Below, in pieces: positions 1 to 7,072 of a stretch of DNA of 36,537 nucleotides. This DNA is from Nostocales cyanobacterium LEGE 12452 (GTDB taxonomy: Bacteria; Cyanobacteriota; Cyanobacteriia; Cyanobacteriales; Nostocaceae): positions 1-36,537 of the forward strand of contig JADEXV010000056.1 in NCBI GenBank assembly GCA_015206945.1, written 5' to 3'. Below the pieces are notes generated by a model. That model made no database searches and was not told the origin of the DNA. It was given only the letters and a program-made list of their open reading frames with translations. The number at the start of each line of letters is the position of its first letter. Within the stretch, counting starts at the first letter, position 1. The position numbers and the translations under genes are program-made.

Positions 1-52
1 TTGACAATTCTTGTAAGCAGGCTTTGATCCGTTCTTGTTTCTCTTGGTTCAT
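1..52 (-). CDS. Partial gene start, possibly transposase N-terminus
   Basis: On the minus strand an ATG at 50-52 opens a frame that runs off the left edge. It encodes 17 residues beginning MNQEKQERIKACLQ. The Glu/Lys/Gln-rich helical start resembles, from memory, the N-terminus of cyanobacterial ISKra4-type transposases, but 17 residues are too few to prove this. No clear Shine-Dalgarno precedes the ATG. If it is an insertion sequence, its end should lie between this start and the WD40 gene at 98, which begins abruptly inside its first blade. Confidence 0.35.
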   Translation of the reverse strand, partial: MNQEKQERIKACLQELS

Positions 53-97
53 TGTCAGCGATCGCACAGGGTTATTTCCCTTTACATTTTCCCATAA

Positions 98-925
98 ATG
101 ATAAATCTTCCAAAACTGGATGCTCCCCATCGGGAGCGCATTAAATCAATCTTGATTACTCCAGACAATCAAACTCTAATTAGTACAAGTTTGGATAACA
201 CTATTAGATTTTGGAATACGCAAACAGGAAAGGAAATTCGCACAATTGTTGAAAAAACAGGGGTAAGTGCAATGTTACTGACCCCAGATGGACAAACTTT
301 AATTAGTGGTAGTGGCGATCAAACTATCAAATTTCGGAATCTCAAAACTCGAAAAATTGACCGGATACTGAAAGTAGAAACAACAGCACTTGCAATTACT
401 CCTGATGGTAAAACCCTCTTCAGCGGAGGTGAAAATGGGGGAAAAGTTCGGGTTTGGAGTCTGGTAACAGGTAAACAACTAGGCAGTTTTACCCCACCAT
501 TACCCCAAAAGGAAGACCTCATCAACGGTTCGGAACGAGCATCAGCCCCAATTACGCTTGCTGTTAGTAACGATGGGACAATGCTCCTTAGTGGTGGATA
601 CGACGATAGCTTTCAATCTGGTGGAGTCAGAAGCACAGATAGTAAAGGTTTCAAAGCTTGGGACTTGAAAACAGGAAAGCTAGTTCATAATTTATCGTTT
701 GGTATGAGTATTGATGCGTTAATTATAAGTCCCGATAGCAAGACATTTATTACTGGTGGCTTAGGTAGAGAAATCATATTACGCGACATCAAAACAGGGA
801 AATCACTCATGAAGCTTACCGGACACGCAGGTGGGATTTATGGACTTGCATTAAGTAGTGATGGAAAGACTTTATATACTGGTAGTGGCGATAAATCTGT
901 TAAAGTTTGGCAGATAAAACCATAG
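98..925 (+). CDS. WD40 repeat protein, six blades
   Basis: This 275-residue protein consists almost wholly of WD40 blades. I count six, each ending in an xVRVWxLxTGK- or IKFxNLKT-like strand, with the typical [ST]PDG(Q/K)TL(I/F)SG(S/G) core. The last blade ends VKVWQIKP at the C-terminus. There is no signal peptide, transmembrane segment or enzymatic domain, so it is probably a cytoplasmic protein-interaction propeller; the partner is unknown. The ATG is preceded directly by an in-frame TAA at 95-97, so the frame cannot extend upstream. The protein starts inside a blade and has six rather than seven, so it may be the C-terminal remnant of a longer WD40 protein such as the one at 3441. It ends 10 bp from a convergent phosphatase gene. 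Confidence 0.85.
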   Translation: MINLPKLDAPHRERIKSILITPDNQTLISTSLDNTIRFWNTQTGKEIRTIVEKTGVSAMLLTPDGQTLISGSGDQTIKFRNLKTRKIDRILKVETTALAITPDGKTLFSGGENGGKVRVWSLVTGKQLGSFTPPLPQKEDLINGSERASAPITLAVSNDGTMLLSGGYDDSFQSGGVRSTDSKGFKAWDLKTGKLVHNLSFGMSIDALIISPDSKTFITGGLGREIILRDIKTGKSLMKLTGHAGGIYGLALSSDGKTLYTGSGDKSVKVWQIKP

Positions 926-935
926 TTATAAAAAG

Positions 936-1958
936 TCACTGTACATCCTCTGAGAGTTGTTTCCTAGTGGTCTCCAAGCTAAGAATACAGAAAATCAACC
1001 ACAGTAAACCTGCCCCATAGCCAGCTGTCACATCAGTTAACCAATGTACTCCCAGATAAAGCCGACTGAAACCAATGGCAGCAATTAAGACAACAGTCAA
1101 GGCATAAATCCAAAAGCGCCATTGAGGAAACTGTTTTGCTAAAATATAGGCGGTAAAACCGTAGATCGCTATTGAAACCATTGCATGACCGCTGGGGAAA
1201 CTGTGTTGACCCACATTAATAATATGTTTCCACAGTGCTGGACGCGCTCTACCAAATAATAGTTTCATCAAGCAATTTAGCAAGATTGCGCCGACTCCAG
1301 CTATGCCCAAGATAGTTGCTTCCCGGCGACGATTATAATATAAAGGACTAATTGCCAGCCCCAAAGAAGATAACAGCATTACTACTGGATCGCCAAGAAA
1401 AGTAATACTAACCATGATGCGATCGCGCACTGGTGTATGCAACCTCTGGATCAAGAGCAAAATGGCTTCGTCAAGATTATATGTATACAACAGTCCGGTG
1501 GCGCATACAAGAGCGCCAACAGCCCCCAATACCGGAATAAGTTGACTACCTGTTTGGTTTAATTGCCGCTGCATAGATATTTGAGGCAGTACGACTGAAT
1601 CAGATATGTTTCGGTTATTATCCTCAACGAAAGCAGTAGTTTCTTTAGTGACAGCGTTAGAAGCAAGTGATTTACTGCTTTTTTGCCGATAATCTAAGAG
1701 GATGTCTTGAATGAGGAGAGCGATCGCGTTTAGACTCTTATCTGGATGGAAAATAACAAGAACATTCCCTGTGTAACTATTAGCACTAGCTCCTGAGATT
1801 ATTTCCTCTTTTAATAATCTCGATTCAAGATATTTTTTAAGAGCTTCTGAATGATAAAGTCCATTTACCTTATATCTAGCTCTTCCTTTAACAGCAGTGT
1901 GTATTGCGTGAACCCAATGGTTTTGATTAGGAAGTTTATGAAAGTGAGGATTACCCAT
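936..1958 (-). CDS. PAP2-family phosphatase with N-terminal HMA_2-like domain
   Basis: The 340-residue protein has two parts. Residues about 17-92 form an HMA_2-like domain (HTAVKGRARYKV loop, later GNVLVIFHPDKS strand) without CxxC. Residues about 140-330 form a membrane PAP2 domain with all three phosphatase signatures: K232-x6-R239-P240, P255-S-G-H258, and S298-R-x5-H305-x3-D309. His258 and His305 are the expected nucleophile and general base. Five or six hydrophobic segments surround these motifs. PAP2 enzymes dephosphorylate lipid phosphates such as phosphatidate or undecaprenyl pyrophosphate; the substrate here is not readable. The fused N-terminal domain matches the domain repeated in the proteins at 2206-11555, which ties this enzyme to that set. 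The ATG at 1958 has no strong Shine-Dalgarno. Confidence 0.9.
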   Translation of the reverse strand: MGNPHFHKLPNQNHWVHAIHTAVKGRARYKVNGLYHSEALKKYLESRLLKEEIISGASANSYTGNVLVIFHPDKSLNAIALLIQDILLDYRQKSSKSLASNAVTKETTAFVEDNNRNISDSVVLPQISMQRQLNQTGSQLIPVLGAVGALVCATGLLYTYNLDEAILLLIQRLHTPVRDRIMVSITFLGDPVVMLLSSLGLAISPLYYNRRREATILGIAGVGAILLNCLMKLLFGRARPALWKHIINVGQHSFPSGHAMVSIAIYGFTAYILAKQFPQWRFWIYALTVVLIAAIGFSRLYLGVHWLTDVTAGYGAGLLWLIFCILSLETTRKQLSEDVQ

Positions 1959-1992
1959 TTGTTATTGATAATAAAATGCTTTGACTGAAGGC

Positions 1993-2110
1993 AGTAGTCT
2001 GTCGCATTAATTTTGATGAGTTCGTAGTAAGCACTTCAGTGCTTAAAATCCAGGACTAAAGTCCTTATTACGAACTTTTTCACCCTTCATAACTAATGCG
2101 ATAGACTACT
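1993..2110. repeat. MITE-like element, 118 bp, with 20-bp terminal inverted repeats
   Basis: The left end (1993-2012) starts AGTAGTCTGTCGCATTA. The right end (2091-2110), reverse-complemented, starts AGTAGTCTATCGCATTA; the two 20-bp ends match at 18 positions. Inside are nested palindromes, GCACTTCAGTGC and GGACTAAAGTCC, bounded by TTCGTAGTAA and TTATTACGAA. No coding capacity and no convincing target duplication are visible. It lies between the PAP2 gene and the next HMA_2 gene. Confidence 0.7.
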
Positions 2111-2205
2111 AGGGAAGAGATTTTAATGACTTCTCGGAAATTCCAGTTATTTCAGAGCTACTTACTATTAACCAATAATCATTTTAATAGCTATTGCATT
2201 AGTAA

Positions 2206-2847
2206 CTACACAAGTTCAGGTTCACTAGCAGATTTTAGTTTCAAAGGCTGGGAGTTCACCTCGCCGCCGCGCAATCGCCATCGCTTGTTAGGTAAGATAA
2301 ACATAGTGGCAGATTTTAGCCTCTTAATAATGCTTCTTGAGGTAGAAAGTATCTGTTCCCAAACGTCTGTCCTAACCCTTCGATATACAATAATATTACG
2401 TGCTTGGTTGAGCTTGCGTGTACTATCAATTAGGTTGATTAGAGCATCAAAAATAGTCCCCACAATTGATTTTGCCATTACCTCTTTTGGCAAAACCACA
2501 TCTTGGGCAGTTTGAATCAGGTTGACCAGATGCTCGCGCATTTGGTTATCTGAAATTACACCTCCTTTATAATTGATGACGATAGATGCAGCTTTCGGGT
2601 TAATACGGACATTTGTAACTTTAGTATCGGATTCTATAGCTAATTTGAGTTGATTAGCATACTCAGTATCTCTGGCTAGTAGAGGAATACGAAAACGAAT
2701 TCGCCCAGGAATTGTATGGACAATGCTATAGAATATCTTTTGAGATGACGCTGTTTTATTAGCTAAGTTTTTAGCTGCCTTTTTTGGTGGTAAACACAGG
2801 TTAAGGCTAGCAGCTTTGTCAGAGTTAGACCGTTTTATAGAAGTCAT
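2206..2847 (-). CDS. HMA_2-like domain protein with basic helical C-terminus
   Basis: From the ATG at 2847 the product is 213 residues; a TTG seven codons upstream (2868) is the alternative start. After a basic, Ala/Lys-rich leader, residues about 38-115 form an HMA_2-like domain: YSIVHTIPGRIRFRIP, then R(D)TEYANQL, VTNVRINPKAASIVINYK, and MREHLVNLIQTA. The sequence follows the ferredoxin-like beta-alpha-beta-beta-alpha-beta pattern of heavy-metal-associated domains, but the CxxC metal loop is replaced by PGRxRFR. The only cysteine is in the leader. The remaining 95 residues are helical and strongly basic (IYRR-like and KRLK stretches) with a moderately hydrophobic piece near FDALINLI, possibly membrane-peripheral. 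No enzymatic motif is present. Its domain is closest to the N-terminal domain of the ATPase at 7073-9322. Confidence 0.8.
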   Translation of the reverse strand: MTSIKRSNSDKAASLNLCLPPKKAAKNLANKTASSQKIFYSIVHTIPGRIRFRIPLLARDTEYANQLKLAIESDTKVTNVRINPKAASIVINYKGGVISDNQMREHLVNLIQTAQDVVLPKEVMAKSIVGTIFDALINLIDSTRKLNQARNIIVYRRVRTDVWEQILSTSRSIIKRLKSATMFILPNKRWRLRGGEVNSQPLKLKSASEPELV

Positions 2848-3440
2848 AGTACTATTTTTTAATTCCAAAAAACAAAAAATGTAAGCAGGCTTATTAACTT
2901 ATCTATTGATGTTCTAAGAGAGGTTTTATTAAGTTGCATTGACTTTACTTTAGTGATACATATTTTTTTGAGTTTAAAAATCTATCTCAGTAGTGAATCT
3001 AGCTGTAGCTGCCATCAGGTTTATTAAGTTTCTTTAACACTGTGGTTCACTAATAATAATGGAATAATTAAGACGATAAACGTTAAAGAAGGCAAAAGAA
3101 AAAAGGCACTTACCAATATATTTAGGGATTCAGCATCGTACTTAATTAAAGCCGCTAAATCCGAGGTTTGGCTTTGTGCTTAAAGCCCTGCTCCCTCTTG
3201 CCCTTTGTCTTGCTGATAAATGCTCTTTCTCCTTCCTTCTTATATAACTATCTTTTTTATTTGCAAGTATTTCACTACATAGACTTATTGACATGTAAGC
3301 ATTTTCATGAGTTACAGTTGAGTTACTATATTCTCAAGTAGTAAAATCAAGAGTATGTATGAATATAGCCGATGGCAGTATTGCCCTAATTTCATGCAAA
3401 CCTTGCTTATTTATTTTATTTAATTTCTAGGTATTTGTTT
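2848..3440. other. Intergenic region, 593 bp, no gene seen
   Basis: This AT-rich stretch separates the divergent HMA_2 gene and the large WD40 gene, so it should hold promoters for both. I see no ORF with coding character, no RNA gene and no clear inverted repeat. The segment 3060-3260 carries GAAGGCAAAAGAAAAAGG-type and CCCTGCTCCCTCTTGCC-type low-complexity text common in Nostoc spacers. Confidence 0.5.
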
Positions 3441-5807
3441 ATGCAGCAAGGGTTAAACTTACTAATTCAACTGGTACTAGAGTTTGCACCTGTTATTGCA
3501 GAGCTAGTACAAAAGAGAAGTAAAGATTTAGCTCTGAGTAAATATGAACCGATTGAAGTAATTCCCGAAATACTCAAAGTTCTAAATCCTTCCAATAAAA
3601 AAAGCAGTTATGTTGAAGACTTTGAACAAGAAAGATTTTTCCAACAGCAATTAGTAGCCGAGAATCACCAAACGCAATTAAGAATAGCCGCCCAAGAGAG
3701 AGAAACAGCGCTCAAGTTGCCAGAAGTCAATAAAATTCTTGATAGTTGGCCTTTAAGATTATATCCTTCACAGATTTTAGATCACACCAATTATGGGCGC
3801 ACTCCACTAAAAATTTTTATTGCTCCTCCTCAAGTACATTTTGACCAATTTAACGGTAATAGAGATGAAACAATTTCCCAAATTGAGTTAATGTTGGCTG
3901 AAGGATTACGAGATTTTCTCAATAAGCATTATTCTCTAAACAGTCAAGTTAGACCAACAGAATTATTGGCAGGAGCTTGGGACAGTAAACGTTTTCACAG
4001 TGAATCAAGTATTAAGGCTCTGTTTGGAATGTTGAAAACAGAGCCTATTTTGATTTTAGAGTCAGAAAATGATGGAGATTATTTAAATTTTCGGATTGCC
4101 TACTGGGGTTTGGGACAAGGTAATTATTATTATAAAACAATTGCTTGTTTACCTTATCGAGAAATTTTGGAAGAGTCTGCTAAAAAACGGGCGTTAGAAT
4201 GGAAAAAAATTAGAGATGAACTCCTAGCATTGGGAGAAGAAAGCGAGGAAATCAATCATATTGGAAAAGAGAATGTTGTTAATTTGGCAATTTTAGAAAA
4301 GTTAGAAAAATGGAATGAAAAAGGAATTGATATTAGTAAGTTATCTTTACAATATCAAGTGAACCGCCAAGACTTTGAAAACCTCTGCCAGGTTTTGATT
4401 ACTTATCACTGTTTGGTTGCAGGTTGGGTAGCGGATGTTTACCACCTGGTTAATCATGGTGTAGCTCCACTATTACCAGAGTTGCTGCCGAGTTTGCTGT
4501 CAGATACTTTTGATTTACAATCAATACAGATTATCGCCTCCGGTTACAAACAAGTTTACCAAGCTCTGGAAAATGAGCGTTGTTACTGGATTCCAGAATT
4601 GGCTTTGCAATTAGCCCAGAGTTTATCTCATTTAAGCGATGCCTACGGCGGTAAACTACGCTCTTGGGCAAATGAACAACTTGATTATTCTGTGAATACA
4701 TGGTTACAACTACGCCAAATATCACTACAAGATTCTACTAACCCGCTTCAGGCAATGCAATCAGCCGTCAGCATTAAAGATGAAGAATATGTGAAAAAGT
4801 TAAGAGAATATTTTGTTGCAGTCGGTGATAGTCAGAGTCTTGCTGATGTTGAGGAAATTTTGAATTGCGTCGCTAATCTCAAACACCAAGTAACACTACA
4901 ACATATCGTTCTCAGCCACACCCTAACTGGACATTCAGAAAAAGTGACATCTGTTGTCATTAGTCCTGATTCTGAGAGTTTAGTTACCGGGTGTGCAGAT
5001 AAAACCATCAAAGTATGGAATCTTAAAAGCGGCAAACTTATTCGTACTCTGACAGAAGATTTAGGCGAAATTTCCTCTGTTGCGATTAGTCCTAATGAAC
5101 ATTATCTCGCTGTTGGTAGTTGCCAACATCCCAAAAGTAATGTGAGAGTATACAACCTCAATTCTGGCAAACTAATTCACACTCTATTAGGACATCAAAA
5201 ACCGGTTAACTGCATCGCCATCAGTCCAGATGGACAGATTCTTGCCAGTGGCAGTAATAAAATCAAAATTTGGAATTTGCATAAAGGCGATGCCTACGGC
5301 GGGCTATGCCAACGCATTTGTACCCTTTGGCATTCATCCCCAGTTAATGCTGCTGCTATCAGCCCTGATGGGACAATTCTCGCTAGTGGTAGTTCTGACA
5401 ACAAAATTAGGCTGTGGAATCCACGCACAGGAGATCCATTACGCACCCTCAACGGACATTTAGGTGGGGTGAAATCAGTAATCATTAGTCCTGATGGAGA
5501 ATTTCTTTTTAGCGGTAGCACAGACAAAACTATCAAAATTTGGCATTTAGCTACAGGTAAAATTCTACACACCTTGACTGGACATTTAGAAGAGGTAAGA
5601 TCCTTAACTGTTAGTCCTGATGGAGAAATTCTCTTTAGCGGTAGCGCAGACAAAACAATCAAAATTTGGCATTTGCGGAAGGGAGAATTACTGCAAACGA
5701 TCGCAGAACACTCAGGGGCAATAAACTCTATTGCTATTAGCCAGAATGGTCAATTTCTTGCTAGTGGTAGTTCTGATAAAAGCATCAAGATTTGGCAGAT
5801 TAATTAA
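3441..5807 (+). CDS. Large WD40 protein with uncharacterised N-terminal half
   Basis: From the ATG at 3441 the product is 788 residues; a TTG two codons earlier is possible but less likely. Residues 1 to about 490 match no domain I recognise. They start with a hydrophobic helix (LLIQLVLEFAPVIAELV), continue with a Gln/Glu-rich coiled-coil-like segment, then a mixed alpha/beta region with WPLRLYPSQIL and KIFIAPPQVHFD motifs, and a helical part with a conserved-looking YHCLVAGWVADVYHLV. Residues about 495-788 form seven WD40 blades, each with an ISPDGxxLxSGSxDKTIKIW core, enough to close a propeller. A sensor or scaffold role is an inference from architecture. Two short dispersed repeats (4636 and 5287) add residues DAYGG in frame at two places. 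The gene is convergent with the HMA_2 gene ending 9 bp away. Confidence 0.85.
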   Translation: MQQGLNLLIQLVLEFAPVIAELVQKRSKDLALSKYEPIEVIPEILKVLNPSNKKSSYVEDFEQERFFQQQLVAENHQTQLRIAAQERETALKLPEVNKILDSWPLRLYPSQILDHTNYGRTPLKIFIAPPQVHFDQFNGNRDETISQIELMLAEGLRDFLNKHYSLNSQVRPTELLAGAWDSKRFHSESSIKALFGMLKTEPILILESENDGDYLNFRIAYWGLGQGNYYYKTIACLPYREILEESAKKRALEWKKIRDELLALGEESEEINHIGKENVVNLAILEKLEKWNEKGIDISKLSLQYQVNRQDFENLCQVLITYHCLVAGWVADVYHLVNHGVAPLLPELLPSLLSDTFDLQSIQIIASGYKQVYQALENERCYWIPELALQLAQSLSHLSDAYGGKLRSWANEQLDYSVNTWLQLRQISLQDSTNPLQAMQSAVSIKDEEYVKKLREYFVAVGDSQSLADVEEILNCVANLKHQVTLQHIVLSHTLTGHSEKVTSVVISPDSESLVTGCADKTIKVWNLKSGKLIRTLTEDLGEISSVAISPNEHYLAVGSCQHPKSNVRVYNLNSGKLIHTLLGHQKPVNCIAISPDGQILASGSNKIKIWNLHKGDAYGGLCQRICTLWHSSPVNAAAISPDGTILASGSSDNKIRLWNPRTGDPLRTLNGHLGGVKSVIISPDGEFLFSGSTDKTIKIWHLATGKILHTLTGHLEEVRSLTVSPDGEILFSGSADKTIKIWHLRKGELLQTIAEHSGAINSIAISQNGQFLASGSSDKSIKIWQIN
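4636..4661 (+). repeat. Short dispersed repeat inside WD40 gene, copy 1
   Basis: GCGATGCCTACGGCGG followed by TAAACTACGC resembles the GC-rich short dispersed repeats of Nostoc genomes. It is in frame and contributes SDAYGGKLRS to the protein, in the helical region before the propeller. The same core recurs at 5287-5310. Confidence 0.6.
5287..5310 (+). repeat. Short dispersed repeat inside WD40 gene, copy 2
   Basis: GCGATGCCTACGGCGG followed by GCTATGCC shares the first 16 bases with the copy at 4636. It lies in the loop between blades 3 and 4 and lengthens it by residues around GDAYGGLCQR, which the other blades lack. This in-frame extension of a propeller loop is what a tolerated repeat insertion should look like. 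Confidence 0.65.
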
Positions 5808-5816
5808 GCTTTTTAG

Positions 5817-6395
5817 TTACTCGCTTGATGATTGTTTTTGGCTAGTTCCGTGCAACTTAATAAAGCTATCAAAAGCATACCATGCTAAAACATACCAAGG
5901 AATAACTTCTAACTGCAACCCTTTATTAAGTAATTGTCGCACCGAAAGACTAGCTAACCCCAAAGGAAAAAGAATCCGCAGATCGAAAGCACCATGCGTT
6001 GACTGTTTGACGCGCTGGTTTAAGTCAACAACCGCAGATGATACTCCTGCTGCTGCCTCGGTGTTACCCTCGGAAATATCGGCAAAAATTATTCCTAAAT
6101 CTTTAAGTGTTGCTAGCACGTTTTCTAGACTGCCATCTTTACCATCGTGATTGATAACAATACTGCCATGATAGAAATTTGTCTTAACTTTAGTAATGTG
6201 AGAATTTGCTGACAAAGCATTGGCGATGCGTTGCATTTTTTCGGGTTGACGATGGGAATGAACCACTCTCAACCGCAATCTTCCGGGGGTTGAACTTACA
6301 ACTTTTGTAGATATCGGTTTTGGTAATGTTTTGAAAGTGGGCTTGTCTATAATTTCCAGCATTTTATTGTAAGTGCTATGACCATTTGTCAACAT
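5817..6395 (-). CDS. HMA_2-like domain protein, 192 aa
   Basis: The ATG at 6395 follows an AAAGGTGG ribosome-binding site at good spacing. Residues about 27-100 form an HMA_2-like domain (VVSSTPGRLRLRVV, then ITKVKTNFYHGSIVINHDGK and a final helix ENVLATLKDLG) lacking CxxC. No cysteine is present anywhere in the protein. The second half holds a helical segment (SSAVVDLNQRVKQ) and two hydrophobic stretches, DLRILFPLGLASLSV and VIPWYVLAWYAFDSFI, that could cross or lie on the membrane. This is the most divergent single-domain copy in the window. It lies about 300 bp downstream of the DUF5132 gene on the same strand and may be a separate transcript because the gap contains repeats. Confidence 0.82.
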   Translation of the reverse strand: MLTNGHSTYNKMLEIIDKPTFKTLPKPISTKVVSSTPGRLRLRVVHSHRQPEKMQRIANALSANSHITKVKTNFYHGSIVINHDGKDGSLENVLATLKDLGIIFADISEGNTEAAAGVSSAVVDLNQRVKQSTHGAFDLRILFPLGLASLSVRQLLNKGLQLEVIPWYVLAWYAFDSFIKLHGTSQKQSSSE

Positions 6396-6692
6396 ACAAC
6401 CACCTTTTTTACTTGTGTGATAGTGGATTTTTTGTTGTGGGTTTGTTATTTACAGGAATGAGTGGAAAATTAAGGAAAAAGGAACCGCAGAGGACGCAGA
6501 GAACACAGAGGAATTAAGAGGAGCGAGAGAGTTTTTGCACTATCTTGCTACTAGGAGCTTCCAAAACATAAATTATTCTATTTTCGTAGGGTGCGTTAGG
6601 TGGAATACCGTAACGCACCTTACTAATTTGACATTTTGGTAATTGTAAGTCGCCTATGGCAAAGTTTTTAACTTGCTAATGGGCAGATGAAA
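6396..6692. other. Intergenic spacer with a hairpin and a degenerate repeat
   Basis: Between two minus-strand genes lie a purine-rich CCGCAGAGGACGCAGAG-type repeat (about 6486-6516), common in cyanobacterial spacers, and an inverted repeat GGTGCGTTA (6590-6598) with TAACGCACC (6611-6619). The hairpin has a 12-nt loop and no following T-run on either strand, so it is not a textbook intrinsic terminator. No gene is seen. Confidence 0.55.
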
Positions 6693-7001
6693 TTACACAC
6701 CATTATCGGCGACATTATCGCCATTGGTGGCAGACGCTTCAAATACGGGGGTTTCTTTTTCATCAGCAAGTTCTGCTCTGGCTTCGGCTACCATGTCTTC
6801 CCAGGTTTCGCCCATTTCTGCAATGGTTCCTTTGCTTCTTTCATAAAGACCAATTCCGCCTTTGATGACTGATTTGACTAAGGGTTTACCAACTCCAGCG
6901 ACAATGGGCAATAAAACAGGTGCTAAGAGTACTGCACCAATTCCGGCTATAATACCGGGAGCGCCTGCATCTTCAACAAAATCACTAATTTTAGGTGCCA
7001 T
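6693..7001 (-). CDS. DUF5132 small membrane protein
   Basis: The 102-residue product starts at the ATG at 7001, ten bases after AGGAG; a TTG two codons upstream is too close to the ribosome-binding site. Residues about 14-36 are a hydrophobic segment rich in Gly/Ala/Val (GAVLLAPVLLPIVAGVG), likely one membrane pass or hairpin. It is followed by KPLVKSVIKGGIGLYERSK and an acidic amphipathic helix (WEDMVAEARAELADEKE), then a loose tail. This matches DUF5132 as I know it. It sits 71 bp downstream of the ATPase gene. The layout (one hydrophobic segment, then an Ala/Glu helix) recalls the mycobacterial PacL (DUF1490) partners of P-type ATPases, but the tail here has no His or Cys metal motif. A role as ATPase scaffold is inference. 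Confidence 0.85.
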   Translation of the reverse strand: MAPKISDFVEDAGAPGIIAGIGAVLLAPVLLPIVAGVGKPLVKSVIKGGIGLYERSKGTIAEMGETWEDMVAEARAELADEKETPVFEASATNGDNVADNGV

Positions 7002-7072
7002 TTTCAATTTTCTCCTATTTAATTAAGAAACCTCGGAAAGCTTTTTAAGATACTCTTGGCGGCATAGTTGGA

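Noticed and set aside
2126..2515. 129-codon plus-strand ORF overlapping the HMA_2 gene
   Set aside because: It lies antisense to the clear HMA_2 coding frame, has no ribosome-binding site and no family likeness.
6590..6619. Intrinsic terminator
   Set aside because: The inverted repeat has a 12-nt loop and no T-run on either side.
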